From Phytohabitans sp052068095 (GTDB taxonomy: Bacteria; Actinomycetota; Actinomycetes; Mycobacteriales; Micromonosporaceae): DNA of 64,000 nt. Shown in pieces: positions 44,076 to 52,142 of this stretch. The stretch covers positions 14,095-78,094 of the forward strand of contig NZ_JBQHDG010000036.1 of NCBI RefSeq assembly GCF_052068095.1, read 5' to 3'. Made by a program: the position numbers and the translations under genes. Each line of letters opens with the position of its first letter. Position 1 is the stretch's first letter. The notes beneath the pieces were generated by a model. That model had not been told where the DNA came from. It saw only the letters and a program-made list of their open reading frames with translations, and made no database searches.

Positions 44076-46798
44076 AGCCAGTCTTCTATGGACCGTTCGC
44101 GCGCCTGGCCGACTTCTTCCACGGCTGGCGGGACGGGGTGGCGGGCATACCACACAAGCCCGCCCGCCCGACCCGCACCGCCACCACTCCGCACCGCGAG
44201 TTCCTCATCAGGATGGCTCAGGACGCCTTCCAGCGGGAGCGTGTCGAGCTGGAGCGTGACCGCGTGACCGCGGCGCGGCGGGTGGCCGCCGCACGCTCGC
44301 GGCTGCTCCGCGCCGAGGAGGCCGTCGCCACCGCGGAAAGCGAGCTGGCCGAGGCCTCCCGCCCGCTGACCGAGGCCGAACGCACCGCCCGGCGGTCGGC
44401 CGAGGCTGACCACGCGGCGTCGATCGTCAGGCGGCGCCGCGAGCGCGAGCGGCTGCGCCGCATCCAGCCGTTCGTCCGCCGGCGCCAGGCCGCCGTGAGC
44501 GAGCGGAACGAGGCGGAGAGCACGCTCGCCGCGGCGGCGGACGAGGCCGCCCGTCACCTCGCCGTCCGCCGCGCGCGGGTGCTGCGCATCCACGAGCACG
44601 CGCAGCGGCGGATCGCGGCCTACCGGCGGTACCTCGTGCGGTCGCATGACGAGGGGCCCTGGGTCAACGGGGTGCTCGGCGTAATCGATCCGCACATCCC
44701 GGGCTGGGCCAACGCCGGCATCCAGCCGGAGAGTCCACAGCGGACGAATGGCGGGAAGCCGGCCGGCGAGCCGGAGGCGCTGCCGGCGACGCCGCCGACG
44801 CCGAGCGTGATACCGCTGGGCGACACGACCGTCTTCGGTGCCGAGCAGTCGCCGGACGTCGTCTACGTCGACTACTACTACGCCATTCCCCGCCACTTCA
44901 CGCTGCGGCGCGAGCAAGACTCGTTCGTGCTGGTCAACCACGGCACCCGGGGGCCGTACATCGACGGCACAGAGGTGCGCAAGGCGTGGCTCAACCCCGG
45001 CGACCACTTCGACTTCGGCGGGCTGCGCTACCAGATCTCGGACGACGGCACGGCGCTGGAGACGTCTTCGATCGGTCCGTATCACCTCGTCGCCTACAAC
45101 CTGTCGGCGAAGTCGGGCAGCACCGTCCGGCTCAACGGCCTGAGCCTGGTGCAGCGCATGAACACGATGCTCGCCGTCCTCGGCCCCTCCGGCGCCGGCA
45201 AGAGCTCGTTGTTCGCCGCCCTGATGAAAGAGCTCAAGATATCCGAGACCGGCGCCCTCTACTTCGGCCAGCTCAATCTCGACACGCACGGCGACCAGAT
45301 CCGCACGATGCTGGGCTTCGTCCCCCAGGACGACCACATGCACAGGACCCTGACCGTCGAGAGGTTGCTGCGCTACTCGGACCGCCTGCGCCGCCCCAAG
45401 GCCGCCAAGGCCGACCGGGAACGGCGGATCAAGGAGGTGTGTGACAAGCTCCGGATCGACAAGCAGCGCGGACAACTCGTCGCCACGCTCTCCGGTGGCC
45501 AGCGCAAGCGCGTCTCGATCGCGCTGGAACTGCTCGCCGAGCCCAACCTGCTGTTGCTCGACGAACCGACGTCCGGGCTGGACGCCGGGATGGACCGCGA
45601 GATCATGCAGCAGCTGCGGGCGTACGCCGAGCAGGGCGAGCGCCTGGTGATCGTCATCACCCACGCGACCGAACACATCGATCGGGCGCAGCAACTGCTC
45701 GTGCTGGCGAGAGAGGGCCGGGTGATCTACTCAGGGCCACCCCAGCTCAGCGCGCTCGGCAAGGACAGCTATGCGGACCTGATGAACACCCTCAGCGAGG
45801 AGCCGGAGCCGGCCGAGATCGGCGAACGCGCCCACGCTTATCTGGAGGGTGACGATGTCGAGCTGGCCCGCACGGAGGTCGAGCGCCGCGCCGCGGAGAA
45901 CGGCCAATCCACCACCGTGCGCCGCCCGGGCGTGGCACGGCGCCTGCTGCGGTTTCCGCGCCAGCTCACGGTGCTGCTTCAACGCCAGGTCGCACTCGTC
46001 GTCTTCCGCGGCGCGAAAAAGGACCTCCCACTTCGCTTTTCGTGGCGGCACATGGCCATGCTCGCCATCGCGCTGCTGCCGCTGCTGGTGGCGGCGGGTG
46101 GGGCGGTCATCGCCAGCATGGTGGCGAAACCCTCCGGGCTCGGACCGGGCCCCTCGGCACCGGCCACCCTGAGCCTGCTCATCACGCTGTGCATGCTCGC
46201 CGGCCAGGCGTTGACGTACACGGACATCGTGGCCGAGTTCCACATCATCAAGCGCGAGCACCGCACCGGCACGTACACGATGGCCGTGCTGTTGTCGAAA
46301 TGGCTGGTGTTCGCCGCGATCGCCGTCATCCAGGCGTTCCTGATGACGTTGGTGTTTCTGGTTTTCCGGGAGGGACCCGAGAGGTCCCTGTTCCTCCATC
46401 CCGACACCGCCCTGTTCGTCAACCTCGCCGCCGTGACGGTCGCCGCCATGACGCTCGGGATGCTGATCTCCGTACTGGCCAGCAAGGTCGAGCAGGCGGT
46501 CGTCTGGAACACGTTCGTCGCCATCGGCCAGATCGCGCTCAACGGCGTGACCGCGGACCTGTCCAGCGGCTCGTTCGGGGGGTGGATCGCGGTGCTCCTA
46601 CCCACGCGCTGGGGGCTCGCCGCCACCGCCTCGGCCATCGACCTGCGGTCGGCCGCCCCCACCGTGCCCCGCGACGCGCTGTGGCGGCACGAGATGGGGC
46701 AGTGGGTCTTCGACCTCGGCTGGCTCCTTGGTCTCACCGTCCTGTTCTTCGCACTCTCGGCGTTCTGGCTCCGCCGGAAGCTCAACAAGCCCGACTAG
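44072..46798 (+). CDS. ABC transporter half-protein: coiled coil - FHA-like - ATPase - ABC2 membrane domain
   Basis: 908 residues; ATGA overlap with the gene before. Order: coiled-coil module (about 40-212, homologous to the protein at 40516), FHA-like domain (about 262-325; IPRHFTLRREQDSF and GTRGPYIDGTEV), ABCG-type ATPase (GPSGAGKSS near 371, LSGGQRKRVS, LLLLDEPTSGLDAG), then about six transmembrane helices of the ABC2 type (MLAIALLPLLVAAGGAVIAS onward). FHA-ABC-ABC2 order is known from mycobacterial Rv1747, which is controlled by a Ser/Thr kinase. The FHA part keeps the Arg-His and the Asp-Gly turn but is divergent. It probably pairs with the next protein. Confidence 0.9.
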   Translation: MKPVFYGPFARLADFFHGWRDGVAGIPHKPARPTRTATTPHREFLIRMAQDAFQRERVELERDRVTAARRVAAARSRLLRAEEAVATAESELAEASRPLTEAERTARRSAEADHAASIVRRRRERERLRRIQPFVRRRQAAVSERNEAESTLAAAADEAARHLAVRRARVLRIHEHAQRRIAAYRRYLVRSHDEGPWVNGVLGVIDPHIPGWANAGIQPESPQRTNGGKPAGEPEALPATPPTPSVIPLGDTTVFGAEQSPDVVYVDYYYAIPRHFTLRREQDSFVLVNHGTRGPYIDGTEVRKAWLNPGDHFDFGGLRYQISDDGTALETSSIGPYHLVAYNLSAKSGSTVRLNGLSLVQRMNTMLAVLGPSGAGKSSLFAALMKELKISETGALYFGQLNLDTHGDQIRTMLGFVPQDDHMHRTLTVERLLRYSDRLRRPKAAKADRERRIKEVCDKLRIDKQRGQLVATLSGGQRKRVSIALELLAEPNLLLLDEPTSGLDAGMDREIMQQLRAYAEQGERLVIVITHATEHIDRAQQLLVLAREGRVIYSGPPQLSALGKDSYADLMNTLSEEPEPAEIGERAHAYLEGDDVELARTEVERRAAENGQSTTVRRPGVARRLLRFPRQLTVLLQRQVALVVFRGAKKDLPLRFSWRHMAMLAIALLPLLVAAGGAVIASMVAKPSGLGPGPSAPATLSLLITLCMLAGQALTYTDIVAEFHIIKREHRTGTYTMAVLLSKWLVFAAIAVIQAFLMTLVFLVFREGPERSLFLHPDTALFVNLAAVTVAAMTLGMLISVLASKVEQAVVWNTFVAIGQIALNGVTADLSSGSFGGWIAVLLPTRWGLAATASAIDLRSAAPTVPRDALWRHEMGQWVFDLGWLLGLTVLFFALSAFWLRRKLNKPD

Positions 46799-46806
46799 GG
46801 GGACCC

Positions 46807-48675
46807 ATGGGAACGCCACAGTGGACGATCGGGCGCGCCGGGGCCGGCGCGGACCTGGAGGTCGACGATCCCTCCGTACATGCCCGGCACGCCATGCTGG
46901 AGATTGACGCGCGGGGCAGGTGGCGGGTCAGCGAGGCCGCGGGCCGGGTGTTCGTCAACGGTGCGCGGGCGGCGCGAGCCGTCCTCGACGAGGGTGGGAC
47001 CTTCGTCATCGGCCAGACCACCGTCACCGCTTCGCCGATGGCATTCGTCGACGATCGCCTCCGGGACACGCACGCCGCGCTGAGCGTCAGCGCCGGGAGA
47101 GGCCTCTCTGTCGAAGTGCGCGAGGTCACTGTCGCGCGACACGGCCACATCCTCCTCGACGACGTCACCCTGCGGATCGAGGCCGGCGAGATCGTGGCGG
47201 TGGTCGGGCCGTCCGGCGCGGGCAAGTCGTCGCTCATCAAGCTGCTGCTCGGCGAGTACCAACCGCTGCGGGGCTCCGTCACGATCGGAGGCGCCCAGCG
47301 GGGTCGCGCGAGCTCGGGCCGCCAGCAGGTGCGCTACGTGCCCCAGTCGGACGACCTCTTCGACGACCTCACGGTGGCCGAGACGCTGACCCTCGCCGCT
47401 CGCCTTCGCGCCGCCGGCGACGCGCCGCGGGACGAGGTGACGGGGCGGGTTCGGGAGGCACTGTCGTGGCTGAGCCTGGTCGACCGAGCCGGCCACCGCG
47501 TCGGCGCGCTGTCCGGCGGCGAGCGGCGGCGGGTGTCGATCGGGACGGAGCTTGTCGGGCGGCCCCAACTGCTGCTGCTGGACGAGCCGACCAGCGGCCT
47601 CGACCTTGGCAAGGACCGCGACGTCATGGTGCGCCTCCGCGGGATCAGCCGGGAGTACCACTGCACGACGATCCTGGTTACCCACACCGTGGCACACCTG
47701 GACCAGGCGGACCGGCTCGTCCTGGTCGGACGTGGTGGGCGGGTGCGCTACTCCGGTCCTCCGGTCGCTCCGGAGAGCCTCGGGCACCGTGGCTGGGCGG
47801 ACCTGCTCGTCGACGCCGACCGTGCACCAGTCCGCGGAGCCGCGGCGCCCGCCAGGCGTCCGGCGCGGCGCCCCCGTCCACGCCGGACCGCGGGTTTCAC
47901 GACCACCGGTTTTCTCGATGTGTTGGTGCGCCAGGCCACGCTCGTCGTGCGGCGCGGCCCCAAGTCGCTGGCCATGCTGACGGCGCTGCCGGTCGTCGGC
48001 ACGGCCCTGGCGATCGTGTCGTCCGCCGGCGGGCTGGTCCCCGGACCGGAAACGACCCAGGTGCTCTCGATCCTCGTGACGGTCGCCGCGTTGACCGGAG
48101 CGGCACTCACCTACCTGGATCTGGTGCAGGAACGGGACATTCTGCGGCGCGACTGGCGCATCGGGGTGAGCGCCGGGAAGCTCCTGACGGCCAAGGTCGC
48201 CGTCTACACCGCGGCGTGCGTCGTACTGTCGCTCGCGATCACGCTCGTCTACGCCTGCGCGCGGCCGCTCCCCACCCCCGCGCTCGGCCTATCTCCCCTG
48301 CTGCTGCTCTTCGGCGCCACGTTCATGACGATGGTCAGCTCGATGGGTCTTGGCCTCCTCGTCTCGTCGCTCGCCGACTCGGTGGAGCAGGCGATCACGT
48401 ACAACACGGTCTTGGCGATCTGCCAGGTCGCGCTCAATGGCGCCCTCTTCAAGGTGCCGCTGTGGCTCACCGTCCTCCTGCCGTCGCGGCTCGGGCTGGG
48501 CATGGTCGCCTCCTACGCCGATCTGAACACGGAGTGGGTCGTAGACGGGCGGCAGGACCCCATGTTCGAGAACGGCGCCGTGTGGGTGCCGTTGGCGGTG
48601 GTTCTCATGGCGCTGGTCGGGATCTGGTCGACGGTGCTGGCCGTATATCGCACGGAGAGGCGTTGGCGTGGCTGA
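46807..48675 (+). CDS. ABC transporter half-protein: FHA - ATPase - ABC2 membrane domain
   Basis: 622 residues, ATG with AGGGGGA upstream, 8 bp after the previous stop. A clear N-terminal FHA domain (TIGRAGAGADLEVDDPSVHA, RHAMLEI, VFVNGARA; about 5-80) should bind a phosphothreonine. The ATPase has GPSGAGKSS near 138, LSGGERRRVS and LLLLDEPTSGLDLG. The membrane part follows from about residue 370. It lacks the coiled coil of its partner at 44072. Two different half-transporters side by side suggest a heterodimer. Confidence 0.9.
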   Translation: MGTPQWTIGRAGAGADLEVDDPSVHARHAMLEIDARGRWRVSEAAGRVFVNGARAARAVLDEGGTFVIGQTTVTASPMAFVDDRLRDTHAALSVSAGRGLSVEVREVTVARHGHILLDDVTLRIEAGEIVAVVGPSGAGKSSLIKLLLGEYQPLRGSVTIGGAQRGRASSGRQQVRYVPQSDDLFDDLTVAETLTLAARLRAAGDAPRDEVTGRVREALSWLSLVDRAGHRVGALSGGERRRVSIGTELVGRPQLLLLDEPTSGLDLGKDRDVMVRLRGISREYHCTTILVTHTVAHLDQADRLVLVGRGGRVRYSGPPVAPESLGHRGWADLLVDADRAPVRGAAAPARRPARRPRPRRTAGFTTTGFLDVLVRQATLVVRRGPKSLAMLTALPVVGTALAIVSSAGGLVPGPETTQVLSILVTVAALTGAALTYLDLVQERDILRRDWRIGVSAGKLLTAKVAVYTAACVVLSLAITLVYACARPLPTPALGLSPLLLLFGATFMTMVSSMGLGLLVSSLADSVEQAITYNTVLAICQVALNGALFKVPLWLTVLLPSRLGLGMVASYADLNTEWVVDGRQDPMFENGAVWVPLAVVLMALVGIWSTVLAVYRTERRWRG

Positions 48676-49372
48676 GTGGAGATCTCACGCCGGGCTGCCC
48701 GGCTGGCGGCGAAAGCGCAACTGGTGGATCGCGCTGGCGGTCGTCACGGTGCTCGCCTGCTGCGGCGGCGGCCTCGCGGTCAATCGCATCACCTACGGAG
48801 ACGGCGGCTCCGCGGACGCCGAGCCATCGACGGCACCGGCTTCCGCGCCACGGACGCCGGCACCGTCTACGCCCGCGGCCACGCCACCGTCCACATCAGA
48901 AGGTCGACCGGTGCCGGACGTCGTGCGGAAGCGGCTGAGCGAGGCAAAAGCCTTGCTGGCCGGCGCGGGTTACACCTCTGTCAAGGTCGTCGACGCCACC
49001 GGCGCGGAGCGGATGGTTTTGGAAGACAACAACTGGCTCGTGGTTTCGCAGGAAACCAGCACCGGAGTCGTCACCCTCCACGTCCGGAAACCCACGGACG
49101 GCAAAGGTTCGACCGACACCACCGTCGGCGTCGTGCCGGACGTCGTCTGCAAGGAGCTCCAGGCGGCGCAGGAGGCGCTGCGGTCCGCCCGGTTCCTCAA
49201 CATCCGTTCACACGACGCCACCGGGAAGGGACGGTTTCAGCTCATCGACCGCGACTGGGTCGTCGTCGCCCAGTCCGAGCCGCCGGAGACAAGTCCGAGC
49301 CTGACGACCAAGATCGTGCTCCAGGTCGTCAAGTACGGCGAACCGACCGGGGAGTCCGGATGCGAAAGCTGA
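48668..49372 (+). CDS. Membrane-anchored protein with two PASTA domains
   Basis: 234 residues; GTG start overlaps the ABC gene by 8 bp. A short cytoplasmic N-terminus, one transmembrane helix (about 19-38; WWIALAVVTVLACCGGGLAV), a Ser/Thr/Pro linker, and two PASTA units (VPDVVRKRLSEAKALLAGAG near 82 and VPDVVCKELQAAQEALRSAR near 156), each ending in WLVVSQ or WVVVAQSEPP. PASTA domains usually bind muropeptides and are found on Ser/Thr kinases and penicillin-binding proteins. Here no kinase is attached, so it may serve as a wall sensor for the operon. Confidence 0.88.
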   Translation: MAEWRSHAGLPGWRRKRNWWIALAVVTVLACCGGGLAVNRITYGDGGSADAEPSTAPASAPRTPAPSTPAATPPSTSEGRPVPDVVRKRLSEAKALLAGAGYTSVKVVDATGAERMVLEDNNWLVVSQETSTGVVTLHVRKPTDGKGSTDTTVGVVPDVVCKELQAAQEALRSARFLNIRSHDATGKGRFQLIDRDWVVVAQSEPPETSPSLTTKIVLQVVKYGEPTGESGCES

Positions 49373-50109
49373 GATACGCCGCGGGTGCCATGGCCGCGGT
49401 CATCGCCCTCCAGGGCTGCGCGGTGTCAGCTGGTCTGCCCGAGGGCGGCGGCACCACCGCCGATCCCACGGTGTCCGCCCCGGCGCCCCGCGATGAGCCG
49501 AAACCCTCGACGGCGGTGCCCGAGACCAGCCCCGACGTCGCCGGCAAGACCTTCGAGGAAGACGTCGACCTGGCTCGCGAAACGGTGGAAGAGTACTGGC
49601 GGGAGGAGTTCCCCAAACGCGGTTTGGGCTTCGAGCCAGTGGCCCGGATGATCCCCTACCGCGGAAAGGGCGGGCCGAAGTGCGGTTCGGAGCGGATCCC
49701 GGCCAACAACGCCGTGTACTGCTCCGGCGCCGACTACATCGCCTGGGACACCGACTGGCTACGGAAGACGTGGCGAGACATCGGCGACGCGTTCGTCTAT
49801 TTCGTGATCGGCCATGAGTACGGCCACGCCATCCAGGCGCGGCTCGGCCTGTCGTCGTCGTTCTCCATCAAGACCGAGCTACAGGCCGACTGCCTCGCCG
49901 GCGCCTACCTCGGCGACGTGACGAACAGCGGCCGCCTGACCCGCGAGAAGGGCGACTTCGAGGAACTCTTCCGCGGGATGTCGGAGGTGGCCGACGAGCC
50001 GGGAGTCGGATGGTTCGACTCCGGCGCGCACGGCTCCGCCTCCCAACGGCGGGCCGCCTTCTTCGCCGGCTACCTGACCACCCCCAAAGCGTGCACCACC
50101 AAACTCTGA
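49360..50109 (+). CDS. Lipoprotein neutral zinc metallopeptidase
   Basis: 249 residues, ATG with GGGGAG upstream, overlapping the PASTA gene by 13 bp. The lipobox ALQGC puts Cys near 20, so the enzyme is anchored outside the membrane. The zinc site is HEYGH near 152-156 with the third ligand Glu near 173 in ELQADCLAG, as in the neutral zinc metallopeptidase (YpfJ-like, PF04228-type) family. It is the last gene of the operon and converges on udgX with a 4-bp gap. Confidence 0.9.
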   Translation: MRKLRYAAGAMAAVIALQGCAVSAGLPEGGGTTADPTVSAPAPRDEPKPSTAVPETSPDVAGKTFEEDVDLARETVEEYWREEFPKRGLGFEPVARMIPYRGKGGPKCGSERIPANNAVYCSGADYIAWDTDWLRKTWRDIGDAFVYFVIGHEYGHAIQARLGLSSSFSIKTELQADCLAGAYLGDVTNSGRLTREKGDFEELFRGMSEVADEPGVGWFDSGAHGSASQRRAAFFAGYLTTPKACTTKL

Positions 50110-50113
50110 GTGC

Positions 50114-50761
50114 CTATTTCGCCAGTGTCTGGGCGACAACCTTGAGGTCGGCCACGAGACCGTCGAACGCGACGTCGCGGTTGTCGGCGCGCAGCACGGC
50201 GGACGGGTGGATGGTGGCCACAAGCTTCGCCGGCTCCACCGGAAAGTCCTCCGGGTGCTGGGCCGCGGCCGGCCACTCCAGCACCTGACCGCGCTGCTGC
50301 GTCACCCGGAACGACGGCCCGAGCAGCGCCTTCGCCGCCGTGGCCCCGAGCACCACGACGACCTCCGGCCGCAGCAGCGCGAACTCCGACACCAGCCATG
50401 GCCGGCACGCCTCGATGTGTACCCGATCGGGTGTCTTGTGGATGCGCCGCTTGCCGCGCGGCTCGAAGCGGAAATGCTTGACAGCGTTGGTGATGTACAC
50501 GTGGGACGGGTCGATGCCGGCCTCGTCGACCGCGCGGCGCAGCAGGTGGCCGGCCGGCCCGACGAAGGGCAGTCCCTTCTGGTCCTCGACGTCGCCGGGC
50601 TGCTCGCCCACGAAGACCACCCGCGCGTGCGCGTCACCCCGGCCGAAGACCACCTGGGTGGCGTCCTGGTAGAGCTCGCAGCCCTTGCACGAGGGCGCGG
50701 CCGCCTTCAGCTCGTCGAGCGTGCGGGCACCGTCCGGGACGAAGTCCTGCGCTGTCGTCAC
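50114..50761 (-). CDS. udgX: Uracil-DNA glycosylase of the UdgX type
   Basis: 215 residues. Motifs: GEQPGD near 52, VKHF near 94, KRRIH near 104-108 and HPSAVLR near 185. The KRRIH loop is specific to UdgX, in which the final His (His109 in the Mycobacterium smegmatis protein) forms a covalent bond with the abasic sugar after uracil removal. Cys near 25, 28 and 119 fit the iron-sulfur cluster, with His replacing a family 4 Cys in VKH. It starts GTG overlapping the stop of the mocR-type gene. Confidence 0.93.
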   Translation of the reverse strand: MTTAQDFVPDGARTLDELKAAAPSCKGCELYQDATQVVFGRGDAHARVVFVGEQPGDVEDQKGLPFVGPAGHLLRRAVDEAGIDPSHVYITNAVKHFRFEPRGKRRIHKTPDRVHIEACRPWLVSEFALLRPEVVVVLGATAAKALLGPSFRVTQQRGQVLEWPAAAQHPEDFPVEPAKLVATIHPSAVLRADNRDVAFDGLVADLKVVAQTLAK

Positions 50762-52107
50762 CGCACTGTTCTACCCCATTCGGGCGCGGAAGATGCGGCC
50801 TCGGCCACCGCGTCGGCGAGTGGCGGGATGTCCGACTCCTCCAGCGGGCTGATCGTGATCCGGATGCCCGGTGGCGTGGCCTGCCGGTACAGCGCGCCGG
50901 GCGCCACCGCGTACCCGGAGTCGCGGAGCGCCGTGACCGCGCGGGTCTCGTCGGCGACGGGGATCCAGACGTTGATGCCGGTCCGCCCGGAGGCGCCCAC
51001 GCCGCGCTCGGCGAGCGCCGCGAGCAGGGCGTGGCGGCGGCGGTCGTAGCTGCGGCCCGCCGCGACGACGCCGGCCGCGGCGGCCGGGTCCTGCCACACG
51101 CTCACGGCCAGCCGTTGCAGCAGCGTGGACACCCACCCGGCGCCGAGCCGCATGCGGCCGGCGACCCGCGCCACCGTGGCCTCGTCACCGCCGAGGGCGG
51201 CGAGCCGCAGGTCCGCGCCGTAGGGCTTGGAGGCCGAGCGAAGGAACGCCCAGCTCCGCGTCGCACCGGCCAGGGCGTGCAGTGGCACGTCCGCGAGCTC
51301 GCCGGCGTGGTCGTCTTCGATCAGCAGCACGCCGTCCTGGCCGGCGAGCACCTCGCGCAGGTCGGCCGCCCGCGACGCGGTGAGGTAGGCGCCGGTGGGG
51401 TTGTGCGCGCGGGTGGTCACGACCACGGCCCGCGCGCCCGCGGCGAGCGCCGCACGCAGGCCACGCGGCGTCGCCCCGTCACCGTCCACGGGCACCGGCA
51501 CCGGGCGCAGCCCGAGCGCGGCGACCAGGTCGAGGAGGTTGGACCAGCCCGGGTCTTCGACGGCCACCGCGTCACCGGGGCGCAGGTGGGCGGTGAGCAG
51601 CCGCTCGGCGCCGTCCAGCGCGCCGCTGGTCACGGTGACGGCCGGCGCGTGCACGCCGTCGGCCGCGAAGCGGGCGCGGATCAGCTCGGCGAGATCCGGC
51701 CACACACCCGCCTGCGCGTACCCGCTGGGCGGCCCGACCTCCGCGGCGAGCGCGGCGAGGTGCGGACCCAACGGGGGCAGGAGGCGGCGGTCCGGCTCTC
51801 CGGAGGAGAGGTCGAGCGCGCCCGGCGGCACTGCCGGGCGCAGCGCGGCGCGGGTGGCGGTGACCGGCGGCCGGGGGCGCACCCGCGTGCCGTTGCGGCC
51901 CGCGGTCTCGATCACGCCGCGCTGGCGGAGCACCTGGTATGCCTTCGCCACCGTCCCGGGGCTCACGCCGAGGTCGTCGGCCAGCGCCCGGACGGCCGGC
52001 AGTGGGGCGCCGGAAGGCAGCTCGCCGGTGCGCACCCCGGACTCCACGCTCGCCGAAATCTCCGCTGACGTGGCCCCAGAGATCTGATAATGTACTGACA
52101 CAGTCAC
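50758..52107 (-). CDS. MocR-type (GntR-aminotransferase) transcriptional regulator
   Basis: 449 residues. The N-terminal winged HTH (ISASVESGVRTGELPSGAPL, ADDLGVSPGTVAKAYQVLRQ) is joined to an aminotransferase-fold domain, with the PLP-binding Lys in RSASKPYGAD and the NPTG segment. Such proteins sense PLP or amino compounds and often control a divergent gene for pyridoxal or amino-acid metabolism. Here the divergent gene is a flavin split-barrel/GNAT fusion. The start GTG lies about eight bases from a TATAGT hexamer, which suggests a leaderless message. Confidence 0.93.
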   Translation of the reverse strand: MTVSVHYQISGATSAEISASVESGVRTGELPSGAPLPAVRALADDLGVSPGTVAKAYQVLRQRGVIETAGRNGTRVRPRPPVTATRAALRPAVPPGALDLSSGEPDRRLLPPLGPHLAALAAEVGPPSGYAQAGVWPDLAELIRARFAADGVHAPAVTVTSGALDGAERLLTAHLRPGDAVAVEDPGWSNLLDLVAALGLRPVPVPVDGDGATPRGLRAALAAGARAVVVTTRAHNPTGAYLTASRAADLREVLAGQDGVLLIEDDHAGELADVPLHALAGATRSWAFLRSASKPYGADLRLAALGGDEATVARVAGRMRLGAGWVSTLLQRLAVSVWQDPAAAAGVVAAGRSYDRRRHALLAALAERGVGASGRTGINVWIPVADETRAVTALRDSGYAVAPGALYRQATPPGIRITISPLEESDIPPLADAVAEAASSAPEWGRTVR

Positions 52108-52123
52108 GGTTTTGTACTATAAC
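52091..52123. promoter_or_regulatory. Divergent promoter and MocR-type direct repeats
   Basis: On the plus strand CTGACA (52095-52100), a 17-bp spacer and TATAAC (52118-52123) form a good sigma-70-type promoter for the gene at 52143. Two TGTACT repeats (52091 and 52113) are 22 bp apart, two helical turns, the spacing typical for MocR regulators. On the minus strand the TATAGT overlapping this -10 would start a message close to the GTG of the regulator. Confidence 0.7.
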
Positions 52124-52142
52124 AAACTTCGGAGGACGGCGC

